This document shows positions 1-6,659 of a stretch of 16,253 nt of DNA, piece after piece. Within the stretch, counting starts at the first letter, position 1. Every line of letters begins with the position of its first letter. The stretch is from positions 1 through 16,253 of the forward strand of contig QFQX01000071.1 of NCBI GenBank assembly GCA_003248775.1, written 5' to 3'. The notes under the pieces were generated by a model. It did no database searches. It had not been told where the DNA came from and was given only the letters and a program-made list of their open reading frames with translations. Source of the DNA: Shinella sp. Its GTDB lineage: Bacteria > Pseudomonadota > Alphaproteobacteria > Rhizobiales > Rhizobiaceae. Position numbers and translations under genes: made by a program.

Positions 1-48
1 GATCTTTCTAGCAGCGCCCTAGTAAGCTTGTGGACTCGATGCCAGACT

Positions 49-1452
49 TCACGAGCTAGGTAGCTTCACTGCCTCCACACATGCCCTCATCTGCTGCCAA
101 GCGGGTCCACCCGAGTAGACCCCTAGCGTGATCGACCTGCGGCCCTCCTCGTGGCCCACGACCGACGATATGGTGCTTTCAGGGATACCCGCCCGTTCTG
201 CTTCGGTGACGAACCAGCGCCGGAAGGAATGGAAATTGACCAAGCTGCGGCGCTGTCCGGGCCGCTTGTCATCCACGCCAAGCTTCTCCCGGTAGTTGGC
301 GAAACGCTTGCCGAAGACGTCACCTGCGTTCCGTTCATCAGCCAGTTCGTGAAAGAGCCAATCTTGCGGGTCTTTCCCCATTTTTCTGCGCTTCACGATT
401 TCGATAACGTCTGGGTGCATTGGCACACGCCTCTCTGCGGCGGCGGTCTTGCCGTGTCGAATGTCGAAATATCCATTGCCGTCCTCGTCAATCGGGCATT
501 CCTCAACCCAGAGAGTGACAAGTTCTGCAAGTCGGAGGCCGGATAGAGCCGCTATGCGGATGGCGTCATGTATTTGCGCCTTGAACGCTTCTCGCATCCC
601 AAGTGGGTAGGCTGAATACAGTAGGGTTTTAATCTCCTGCTCATTGAAGGGGCGCTCTTCGGCCTTGCCTCCGCGCTCAACTCTGCGGCCCCTATCGGGC
701 ATCCGCTGGCCCTCCCATGGGTTTGTCCCGCTGACGTGGCCCCGCGCGATAAGGTAGTCCCAATATAGCTTGACGCTACCGTGATGCTTCCGGGCGGTGC
801 GCTCATTGAGCGGCACAATTGCCTCGGAAAAATACCTACCGGCTTTGGCGCGATCAATTTGCGGCAGCGACCATCCTTTGACCTTTGCCCAATTTGAGAA
901 GCGAAGAATGAGACTTTTCCGCTCCCTCTTCGTATTCTCTGCTAGCCGCACCTCTCGCATGTAGGCATCAAGGTGATGATCTACATCGACGCGACCGCTC
1001 ACGATGTTCATAAATCGGACCTGTGCTTGGTCGCCATGTTCCCGCCCGACAGCATCAGCGCGCTCCTCTGTGAAGTCGTCGGCGGTCATCACGTCCTCAT
1101 CGGCCACGTGCGCGGGATCCCGGTTAAAGATCGTGGCTGTCCAAGCGTGGGGATCGGCGCGGCTGGTTTGGAGTTCGTCTACCCAAGCATTCGCGAGGTC
1201 TAAGATGGCGTCTATGGCCCCCTTGATGGGGCGACCTTCTTTTGCGGCCCGAAAGAGCTTGTTTGTTTCGGCTAATATCTCGTCACGCCGCCCCATGGCT
1301 TTCGTGACGTCGCCCGTCTCAAGATTGACGAGGTAGGCGGTTTTCCCCCCGAAATGAGACCGGATCGCTTCGGGAATATCCCGAGTGAACCAATATTTCC
1401 GCCCCTTCAGAACGAGATGCCTTGCCGCCCGCTTCCTGCCTTTTCGTGCCAT
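49..1452 (-). CDS. Tyrosine recombinase / phage-type integrase
   Basis: This is a site-specific DNA recombinase that would integrate or excise a mobile element by breaking and rejoining DNA through a tyrosine. Seen in the sequence: from the chosen start it is 467 residues. The N-terminus (KGRKYWFTRDIPEAIRSHFG) resembles the short DUF6538-like N-terminal region common in proteobacterial integrases, a core-binding helical region follows (about 150-250), then the catalytic domain. All catalytic residues are present: Arg307 in SGLRLAEL, Lys335 in HGKTAAAERRVP, His408 and Arg411 in HSFR, His434 in VVGH, and Tyr446 in GVYSGG. The ATG at 1452 is preferred because MARKGRKRAARH looks like a family N-terminus and a GGAG lies about 12 bases upstream. 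An in-frame ATG at 1494 would add 14 residues but lacks a ribosome site. No excisionase, relaxase or phage gene is visible, so the rest of any element would lie left of the window. Confidence 0.9.
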   Translation of the reverse strand: MARKGRKRAARHLVLKGRKYWFTRDIPEAIRSHFGGKTAYLVNLETGDVTKAMGRRDEILAETNKLFRAAKEGRPIKGAIDAILDLANAWVDELQTSRADPHAWTATIFNRDPAHVADEDVMTADDFTEERADAVGREHGDQAQVRFMNIVSGRVDVDHHLDAYMREVRLAENTKRERKSLILRFSNWAKVKGWSLPQIDRAKAGRYFSEAIVPLNERTARKHHGSVKLYWDYLIARGHVSGTNPWEGQRMPDRGRRVERGGKAEERPFNEQEIKTLLYSAYPLGMREAFKAQIHDAIRIAALSGLRLAELVTLWVEECPIDEDGNGYFDIRHGKTAAAERRVPMHPDVIEIVKRRKMGKDPQDWLFHELADERNAGDVFGKRFANYREKLGVDDKRPGQRRSLVNFHSFRRWFVTEAERAGIPESTISSVVGHEEGRRSITLGVYSGGPAWQQMRACVEAVKLPSS

Positions 1453-1725
1453 TCCGACCAATTTCTCCGACCAACTTTTTCGGTCGAATATCATTGCATA
1501 TCAGGTATTTCAAGTGCTTGCGTCTTGCTCGTGGAGGCCCCGCTTAGCTCCACCAAATCTTCTTTAGATAGTCAGATATTTATTGCCAGGCAAACGATGC
1601 GGTCGTTGTCGATAACGATTTGCTTAACCCTGTTTCCCGTCCTGATCGCGCCTTAAGGGTTCCCACACCCAATTGCGCTAATCAATCCGTCCAAGGGGCA
1701 TTGCATCCAGGGGCGGGGCAGAAAA
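1453..1725. other. Intergenic gap between integrase and chromosomal genes
   Basis: This gap separates the leftward integrase from the rightward TMEM43-like gene. It would hold both promoters and, if the integrase belongs to an element extending to the left, possibly the chromosomal junction. I looked for a tRNA, a tRNA 3' fragment and a direct repeat of the bases at 1-60 and found none that holds up. A small hairpin (TGGAG at 1532-1536, CTCCA at 1548-1552) is the only local structure noted. Confidence 0.4.
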
Positions 1726-2901
1726 ATGAGTTTTACGGAAACGACACGGACATCCTGGTTTGCGCGATTGAAGAACGCGCTGATCGGTTTTCTCATAGGC
1801 ATCATCCTTGTGATCGGGTCGATCTGGGCGCTGGTCTGGAATGAGGGCAGGTCAATCAAGACCTATCGCGCGCTCGGCGAGGGCGCGAGCATCGTCGTTT
1901 CGGTAAGCGCCGACGAAATCGTGCCTTCGAACGAAGGCGAGCTCGTTCATGTCTCGGGCAAGGTAAAGGCTGGCGGCGTGCCCTCGGATGAGGAGTTCGG
2001 CGTTTCCGCCGATGGAGCGTTGGCTATCCGTCGCGAAGTCGAGATGTATCAATGGGTCGAATCAAGCGAATCGACCACGGAGAAGAAGCTCGGTGGCAGC
2101 GAGGAAACCGTCACCACCTATAAATATGCCAAGGCTTGGCGGCAGGGACGTGAAAATTCAGCCGACTTCCGGCAGCCGGAAGGCCACGAGAATCCGCAAT
2201 TGATCGTTGAAAGCGAAAACTTCATTGTCGATACCGCGACCGTGGGTGCATTCTCCGTGACGGGCGAGAATATCGCCTATCTCGGCGCCGAAAACGATCT
2301 GAAGGTCACGGAAAAAGAAGCCCGGGCGGCGGCCGACGCGCTGTCACGGTCGGTGCATGTCGACCGCGGCGGCCTCTATGTTGGAGCAAATGTTTCGGCG
2401 CCTGCGATCGGTGACATTCGCATACGCTATACTCGTGCCGATCTTGACGAAGTCAGCCTCGTCGCGGTGCAGGAAGGCAGTTCGTTGAAGCCCTACACAA
2501 CGACCAACGGCCGCGAGATCTTCCTGACGGCTTCGGCCAACGTCGATGCGACGCAGATGTTTGCCGATGCCGAGGCGGAAAACTCTCTCATCACCTGGCT
2601 GGTGCGTGCCGGCGGCATGATCGGTCTGTTCATCGGCTTCTCGCTGATCTTCTCGATCCTCGGCGTCATCGCCGATGTCGTCCCGTTCTTCGGCTCGCTG
2701 GTGGGCTTCGGCACCGGGCTGGTGGCTCTGGTGCTGACGGTTCTCATCGGTCCGCTGGTGATTGCGATCGGCTGGTTCGCCTATCGCCCGCTTCTGTCGC
2801 TGGGCTTGCTGGCGGGTGGCGCTCTGGTCGCCTTCGCCGTCATCTGGCTCAGGCGTGGCAAGCCCGCGGCACCTGCATTCGGTCGGGGAAGCGCCGGGTA
2901 A
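1726..2901 (+). CDS. TMEM43-family membrane protein
   Basis: This 391-residue protein resembles the TMEM43 (DUF1625) family, whose bacterial members have no established function. Seen: one N-terminal membrane segment (about residues 17-38, ALIGFLIGIILVIGSIWALV) followed by WNEGRS, then a soluble region of about 250 residues. The C-terminus is a hydrophobic block from about 290 to 380 that can hold three or four membrane helices, closed by the positive tail WLRRGK. This matches the family layout of one N-terminal helix, a large extracytoplasmic domain and a C-terminal helix cluster. The start is the ATG just after a G-rich stretch (GGGGCGGGG) that can serve as ribosome site. It converges on the small gene to its right with 12 bases between stops. 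It stands alone, so context gives no hint of its role. Confidence 0.8.
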   Translation: MSFTETTRTSWFARLKNALIGFLIGIILVIGSIWALVWNEGRSIKTYRALGEGASIVVSVSADEIVPSNEGELVHVSGKVKAGGVPSDEEFGVSADGALAIRREVEMYQWVESSESTTEKKLGGSEETVTTYKYAKAWRQGRENSADFRQPEGHENPQLIVESENFIVDTATVGAFSVTGENIAYLGAENDLKVTEKEARAAADALSRSVHVDRGGLYVGANVSAPAIGDIRIRYTRADLDEVSLVAVQEGSSLKPYTTTNGREIFLTASANVDATQMFADAEAENSLITWLVRAGGMIGLFIGFSLIFSILGVIADVVPFFGSLVGFGTGLVALVLTVLIGPLVIAIGWFAYRPLLSLGLLAGGALVAFAVIWLRRGKPAAPAFGRGSAG

Positions 2902-2913
2902 TTCGTGTCGTTC

Positions 2914-3108
2914 TCAGCAGAACAACTCTCCGCGTCCCTTGCCCTCGATGTGGTCGATCTGAAACCAGTCTGCGATACGCTCGACCTCGAACATCGCTTC
3001 GCCGTCGCGAAGCTGGACCCGCAATTTGTCACCTGCGAGTCCAAGGGGCTCGCCGATGTAGATCCGGTTATTTCCTGCCTCGTCGATAATGTCGATTGCG
3101 AAGCGCAT
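2914..3108 (-). CDS. Small hypothetical protein, 64 residues
   Basis: I do not recognise a named family. The protein begins MRFAIDIIDEAGNNRIYIG and ends KGRGELFC. It is acidic, with no membrane segment or signal peptide, and alternates hydrophobic and charged residues as in a small beta-rich fold. I call it real because a GGAGG Shine-Dalgarno sits four bases before the ATG, which is among the best ribosome sites in the window, and because the competing plus-strand frame (from 2905) starts with GTG without a ribosome site. It is divergent from the YdcF-like gene, with about 157 bases between the two starts, and convergent with the TMEM43-like gene. Function unknown. Confidence 0.65.
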   Translation of the reverse strand: MRFAIDIIDEAGNNRIYIGEPLGLAGDKLRVQLRDGEAMFEVERIADWFQIDHIEGKGRGELFC

Positions 3109-3265
3109 GCGGCCTCCAGATCCAGTCTTTTATGTTTGTATCTATGTATATTAGAGCCCTAGGGTGATTGCCTTGAGCGAAGCTGTCTTCGATTGAGGCG
3201 GCGATGCGGAGCATTGTCGGAACGGACTATCGCCTGTATGTCGGGTTGATCACCGAGGAGGCCCG

Positions 3266-4057
3266 ATGTTCGTTATTTCCAAGCTTTTCTGGATGCTGGC
3301 CCAGCCGCTTTCTCTCGCCTGTTTCGCCATTCTCGCCGCCGTTCTTGCCCAGTTTCTCCGCCTTCGCCGGACGGGACTGGCGCTCAGTCTCGCGGCGGGC
3401 GTGATTCTGTTCGTGGTGCTGTTCACCACGGCCGGCTCATACACTCTGCAAGGGCTGGAGGCACGCTTTCCGCGGCCGCAGAAGGATCCGGACACGCTTT
3501 CCTGCATGATCGTTCTGGGCGGCGCCTTCGAGACGGAGGTGACGACGAGCAGGGGTGGTATCGACCTCAATCAGGCCGCCGACAGGTTCGTAGAGGCCTT
3601 GCGGCTTGCCGTGGCTTATCCGCAGGCAAAGATCCTCGTTTCCGGCGGAGACGGTTCGCTGAGCGGGGCCTATGAGGGCGATGCCGCTGCATCGCTACGT
3701 TTCCTCGCGGCTTTCGGAATTCCTGCCGACAGGCTGATTGCCGAAAGGGATTCGCGCACCACCTTCGAGAATGCGACTTTCAGCCGCAATGTGCTCGAGG
3801 CCAATGGGTTGAGCGATTGCCTGCTCATCACGTCAGCCTTTCACATGCCGCGATCGGTCGGCCTGTTTCGCAAGGCGGGGATAGCGGTGACGCCATGGCC
3901 GGTTGACTACCGTACCAGCGGCAAGCTCGACCTGACGCTGGACTTTACCCAGCCGACGCTCAACACACAGCAGACATCGACCGCCGTGCGTGAATGGATC
4001 GGCCTTGCCGCCTATTACATGGCCGGCCGGATCGATACGCTCTATCCCGCGCCGTGA
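3266..4057 (+). CDS. YdcF/SanA-like DUF218 protein
   Basis: This 263-residue protein belongs to the DUF218 superfamily (YdcF, SanA, ElyC); some members act in cell-envelope biogenesis, but the biochemical activity is unclear. Seen: two N-terminal hydrophobic segments (about 8-30 and 37-57) that anchor it in the inner membrane, then the DUF218 domain from about residue 78 to 240. Family signatures are visible: an entry strand CMIVLGGAFE, KILVSGGDGS, the conserved ERDSRTTFENATFS block, and LLITSAFHMPRSVGLFRKAG. The start is well supported by GGAGG four bases upstream of the ATG. Its stop lies 13 bases from the stop of the convergent secreted-protein gene, so transcripts of the two may overlap. 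Confidence 0.88.
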   Translation: MFVISKLFWMLAQPLSLACFAILAAVLAQFLRLRRTGLALSLAAGVILFVVLFTTAGSYTLQGLEARFPRPQKDPDTLSCMIVLGGAFETEVTTSRGGIDLNQAADRFVEALRLAVAYPQAKILVSGGDGSLSGAYEGDAAASLRFLAAFGIPADRLIAERDSRTTFENATFSRNVLEANGLSDCLLITSAFHMPRSVGLFRKAGIAVTPWPVDYRTSGKLDLTLDFTQPTLNTQQTSTAVREWIGLAAYYMAGRIDTLYPAP

Positions 4058-4070
4058 CGGCGTTATCAGG

Positions 4071-4544
4071 CTATTTCTTGGAAATGGTCAGGAATTTGGT
4101 GCCGCGCACCCGCACCGTCATCTGGCAGGGCTCGCTGTCGGTGCGGTCGCAGAAGCGCGGATGCATCTTCAGAATGAAGACCTTGTTGCCGAATCGCTGG
4201 ATGAAATCGTAGCCGTAGATCTGGGCGGTGGCGATCATGAAATAGCCGCCTTCCTTGACCTGCAGATAGAAATTGTGAGGGCAGCCGTCCGCCGTGCAGT
4301 CGGGCCCGCGTGTTCCGTCGCAGGTGATATCGCCTTCGTTGACCACGGCATCGATGAGGGTGTCGTTGTTGATGTCGATCCGGTCCATGAAGCCGGGGCC
4401 GTACTCGACGGTTTCGCACCGCTTCTTGAAGTGTTCCTTCTCGTATATTTCAGGATCGCTGATAAGCTGTTGCTGACCGAAGGAGGCTGAAGGCGCGGCA
4501 AGCAGGAGGGCGATTTGCAATGTGGCAAGCAACAGGTATTTCAC
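4071..4544 (-). CDS. Secreted cysteine-rich hypothetical protein
   Basis: I do not recognise the family. From the GTG start at 4544 the product is 157 residues, beginning with a classic signal peptide (MKYLLLATLQIALLLAAPSA, likely cleaved near residue 22-24). The mature part has six cysteines (43, 75, 83, 88, 122, 130), an even number that fits disulfide bonding in the periplasm. Around residues 56-66 the segment DINNDTLIDAVV looks like the calcium-loop pattern D-x-N-x-D found in FG-GAP and EF-hand-type repeats. This is a resemblance only. The frame is open further upstream to a GTG at 4634, but that start would bury the signal peptide 30 residues inside, so the shorter form is preferred. No strong ribosome site is seen at either start. 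Confidence 0.62.
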   Translation of the reverse strand: MKYLLLATLQIALLLAAPSASFGQQQLISDPEIYEKEHFKKRCETVEYGPGFMDRIDINNDTLIDAVVNEGDITCDGTRGPDCTADGCPHNFYLQVKEGGYFMIATAQIYGYDFIQRFGNKVFILKMHPRFCDRTDSEPCQMTVRVRGTKFLTISKK

Positions 4545-4654
4545 GTCGTTTGTCCCGGCGAGATGGAAATGTCGCGGCCATCCTTGCAGGGGCTGCTTGC
4601 GCGACACTGACGCTTGCGGCGAATTCTTGATCACATCGGGTTGAAAGGTCTTTC

Positions 4655-5293
4655 ATGTCGTTGCTGGGGTTTCTCGACTATGCGGGTGTTGCAGTCTTCG
4701 CGGCGACAGGAGCGCTATCCGCTTCGCGCAAGGAACTCGACCTGATCGGCTTTCTGTTCCTGGCGCTGGTCACGGGCATTGGCGGCGGCACGATGCGCGA
4801 CGTCGTGCTCGGCAGCCTGCCGGTCTTCTGGGTCATCAATCCGGATTACGTCCTGGTCTGCGCTTCTGTCGGCGTGCTGGTGTTTTTCACCGCCCATATG
4901 GTCGAATCACGCTATCGCCTGCTGGTCTGGCTGGATGCCGTCGGCCTCTCGGCCTACTGCGTCATGGGGGCGGCGAAGGGCTATGTGGCGACCGGGTCGC
5001 CGACGGTCGCGATCGTCACCGGCACATTGACGGCTGCCTGCGGCGGCATCCTGCGCGATATCATTGCAGGCGAACCGTCGGTCCTGCTGCGGCCGGAGAT
5101 TTACGTCACCGCGGCGCTCGCGGGTGCCACGATCTTCACCGCCGCGACCGAGTTCGATCTGGGCCCTCACACGGCATCGGTTTTCGGCGCGCTGACGGCT
5201 TTCGCCATCCGCGGTGGAGCTCTGCGGTTCGGCTGGTCACTGCCCCGCCCCAATTCCCGTCCGGGCCGGTCGCCCGACGATGTGATGAAATAA
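4655..5293 (+). CDS. TRIC cation channel / UPF0126 (YicG-like) membrane protein
   Basis: This 212-residue protein belongs to the UPF0126/TRIC family. Bacterial and archaeal members form trimeric cation channels; YicG-type members have also been linked to small-molecule export. The physiological substrate here is not known. Seen: about seven hydrophobic helices in two related halves. Each half carries the hallmark glycine-rich kinked motif, GIGGGTMRD at about 41-49 and GGILRDI at about 129-135, as expected for the internal duplication of the family. The start follows AAAGG seven bases upstream. The secreted-protein gene is transcribed away on the other strand about 110 bases to the left. A polar tail rich in Pro and Arg follows the last helix. 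Confidence 0.88.
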   Translation: MSLLGFLDYAGVAVFAATGALSASRKELDLIGFLFLALVTGIGGGTMRDVVLGSLPVFWVINPDYVLVCASVGVLVFFTAHMVESRYRLLVWLDAVGLSAYCVMGAAKGYVATGSPTVAIVTGTLTAACGGILRDIIAGEPSVLLRPEIYVTAALAGATIFTAATEFDLGPHTASVFGALTAFAIRGGALRFGWSLPRPNSRPGRSPDDVMK

Positions 5294-5321
5294 GTCGGTT
5301 ACCCGGAAGGATAAACGACCA

Positions 5322-5347
5322 CAGGCGCGAGCCTTCGGCCGGGCCTG
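5322..5347. terminator. Imperfect hairpin between convergent genes
   Basis: CAGGC (5322-5326) pairs with GCCTG (5343-5347), with GCC-TTC-GGC (5331-5339) pairing inside, so the stem is broken by small bulges. It sits in the 76-base gap between the stops of the TRIC-like gene and irr and could end transcription from either side. There is no good T run on either strand, hence low confidence. Confidence 0.3.
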
Positions 5348-5369
5348 ATCCAGTTCGACAACAGAGGGA

Positions 5370-5786
5370 TTACTTGCTCTTCGGGCGAAGACGGATCACC
5401 ACATCGACATGAGCGATCTCCATACCCTCAGGGGGAACAGGGAGATTGTCTATCGTGATATTGTTGACGGGAATGTCGAGAACCTCGTTCTCGCCTTCCA
5501 CGAAGAAGTGATGGTGATCCGACGTGTTGGTGTCGAAATAGGTCTTGGCGCTTTCCACCGCCAGGACGCGGATAAGGCCTGCCTCGGTGAACTGGTGCAG
5601 CGTATTGTAGACGGTTGCGAGCGACACCGGCACATTGGCGGCGATGGCTTCTTCGTGTAGTTCCTCGACAGTCAGGTGACGGTCGCCCTTGGCGAAAAGC
5701 AGGCTGGCAAGTGCTATACGTTGACGCGTCGGGCGCAAGCCCGAGCGACGCAGTTTCAGTTCCGTACTCAAACCGTATTCAGCCAT
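5370..5786 (-). CDS. irr: Iron response regulator Irr (Fur family)
   Basis: Irr is the rhizobial Fur-family repressor/activator that acts under iron limitation and is inactivated when heme is plentiful, adjusting heme synthesis and iron-using proteins. Seen: 138 residues with an N-terminal winged helix (GLRPTRQRIALASLLF at 16-31, then VSLATVYNTLHQFTEAGLI at 54-72, the recognition helix) and a C-terminal dimerisation domain. The Irr-type heme/metal cluster SDHHHFFVE (His91-93) replaces the ordinary Fur metal site. There is no N-terminal Cys-Pro heme regulatory motif as in Bradyrhizobium Irr, which is normal for Rhizobium/Agrobacterium forms. The ATG has no close Shine-Dalgarno (a GGAG lies about 13 bases upstream). 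Its promoter is probably the boxes at 5841-5869. It is divergent from fabA; I infer no functional link. Confidence 0.93.
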   Translation of the reverse strand: MAEYGLSTELKLRRSGLRPTRQRIALASLLFAKGDRHLTVEELHEEAIAANVPVSLATVYNTLHQFTEAGLIRVLAVESAKTYFDTNTSDHHHFFVEGENEVLDIPVNNITIDNLPVPPEGMEIAHVDVVIRLRPKSK

Positions 5787-5840
5787 CGTTACCGACGAAC
5801 TCCGAGTTCTCCGTCTGTCAATTCTTAGACGTTGGTCAAG

Positions 5841-5869
5841 GATATAACTTTTAAGGCTCGGCCTTTCAA
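5841..5869 (-). promoter_or_regulatory. Probable irr promoter
   Basis: On the minus strand TTGAAA (5869 down to 5864) and TATATC (5846 down to 5841) are separated by 17 bases, a good sigma-70-type spacing. Transcription would begin near 5834 and give an irr leader of roughly 48 bases. The boxes are read by eye. I saw no clear Irr-type (ICE) box next to them. Confidence 0.5.
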
Positions 5870-5899
5870 TAGCATCTGCGGCATTGTGACATGAGAAAC

Positions 5900-5930
5900 A
5901 GCCGCAAAACCAGCCTTTTGCGGCTTTTCT
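5900..5930 (+). terminator. Intrinsic-terminator-like hairpin upstream of fabA
   Basis: AGCCGCAAAA (5900-5909) pairs perfectly with TTTTGCGGCT (5916-5925) around a six-base loop and is followed on the plus strand by TTTCTCTC, a typical Rho-independent layout. On the minus strand the hairpin is followed by GTTTCTC, which is weaker. No plus-strand gene ends here: irr to the left runs the other way. It may end a small RNA or antisense transcript, or insulate the divergent promoters. Confidence 0.6.
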
Positions 5931-6024
5931 CTCTGGCCGTTGCGGAAGTCATGCTGTATGCGACGGCGGACGGGGCCGGCATGTCAGGAGTGATCGACAA
6001 CTCCGGACGATTGCATCGCGGCTA

Positions 6025-6052
6025 TTGTGGGACTTCAATTTGTCCCTATCTT
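6025..6052 (+). promoter_or_regulatory. Candidate fabA operon promoter
   Basis: TTGTGG (6025-6030) and TATCTT (6047-6052) are spaced by 16 bases and lie downstream of the hairpin at 5900-5930, giving a leader of about 40 bases before the fabA start. The match to consensus is modest, so this is tentative. Confidence 0.3.
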
Positions 6053-6101
6053 GCTCTAAGGGTCCGCCATCGTGAAGCTCAGGGAGGAAGAAGAAGAAGA
6101 G

Positions 6102-6617
6102 ATGAAACCGAGACAGTCCAGCTATAACTACGAAGAAATCCTTTCCTGCGGCCGCGGCGAACTTTTCGGCCCTGGCAATGCACAGCTTCCCCTTCCGCCG
6201 ATGCTGATGGTCCATCGCATCACCGAGATTTCCGAGACGGGTGGTGCCTTCGACAAGGGCTTTGTCCGCGCGGCTTATGACGTCAGCCCGGATGACTGGT
6301 ATTTCCCCTGCCACTTCCAGGGCAATCCGATCATGCCCGGATGCCTCGGTCTCGACGGTATGTGGCAGCTGACCGGTTTCTTCCTTGGCTGGCTCGGCGA
6401 AGAGGGCCGCGGAATGGCGCTCTCGACCGGCGAAGTGAAGTTCAAGGGCATGGTTCGCCCGAACACCAAGCTTCTCGAATACGGCATCGACTTCAAGCGG
6501 GTCATGCGTGGCCGCCTCGTGCTGGGCACGGCCGACGGCTGGCTGAAGGCCGATGGCGAAACCATTTACCAGGCAACGGACCTTCGTGTCGGTCTGTCGA
6601 AGGATAAGACAGCCTGA
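6102..6617 (+). CDS. fabA: 3-hydroxydecanoyl-ACP dehydratase/isomerase FabA
   Basis: FabA is the cytoplasmic type II fatty acid synthase enzyme that dehydrates 3-hydroxydecanoyl-ACP and isomerises trans-2- to cis-3-decenoyl-ACP, the branch point to unsaturated fatty acids. Seen: 171 residues, the usual FabA length. The hot-dog fold active-site segment is intact: His71 in FPCHFQGNPIMPG, and Asp85 in CLGLDGMWQL, equivalent to the catalytic His-Asp pair. The ATG at 6102 (MKPRQSSYNYEEIL) matches family N-termini; a GTG at 6072 would add an unlikely run of glutamates. That purine-rich stretch, with GGAGG about 15 bases upstream and AAGAAGAG directly before the ATG, is instead the probable ribosome-binding region. 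It is first in a tight unit with fabB and fabI. Confidence 0.96.
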   Translation: MKPRQSSYNYEEILSCGRGELFGPGNAQLPLPPMLMVHRITEISETGGAFDKGFVRAAYDVSPDDWYFPCHFQGNPIMPGCLGLDGMWQLTGFFLGWLGEEGRGMALSTGEVKFKGMVRPNTKLLEYGIDFKRVMRGRLVLGTADGWLKADGETIYQATDLRVGLSKDKTA

Positions 6618-6626
6618 ACGCAGGCT
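6611..6626 (+). other. Hairpin over the fabA stop codon
   Basis: AGCCTG (6611-6616) pairs with CAGGCT (6621-6626) around the loop AACG, with possible extension by GAC/GTC outside. The fabA stop codon lies in the hairpin. It is short and has no T run, so it is more likely an intercistronic structure affecting mRNA stability or fabB translation than a terminator. Confidence 0.35.
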
Positions 6627-6659
6627 CTGTCCAATCATGATAACAAGAAGGTCTGAGAG

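Larger units (their letters stand above)
5787..6101. other. irr-fabA divergent intergenic region
   Basis: This 315-base gap holds the proposed irr promoter (5841-5869, minus), a perfect terminator-like hairpin (5900-5930) and a weak fabA promoter candidate (6025-6052, plus). Small open frames crossing it lack ribosome sites and look like chance. The hairpin is not explained by any annotated gene and is discussed as a finding. Confidence 0.6.

Noticed and set aside
151..546. 131-residue plus-strand frame opposite the integrase
   Set aside because: Lies wholly within the integrase gene in antisense; the integrase catalytic motifs show which strand is coding.
1528..1555. Possible tRNA 3' end (sequence ending CTCCACCA) as an integrase target
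   Set aside because: The bases before it do not form a T arm: no TTCGA-type loop and the putative T stem does not pair. Only a small hairpin remains.
2905..3162. 85-residue plus-strand frame overlapping the 64-residue gene
   Set aside because: GTG start with no ribosome site, opposite a gene with an ideal one.
5891..6127. 78-residue plus-strand frame before fabA
   Set aside because: Begins within a few bases of the terminator-like hairpin, overlaps fabA out of frame and has no Shine-Dalgarno.
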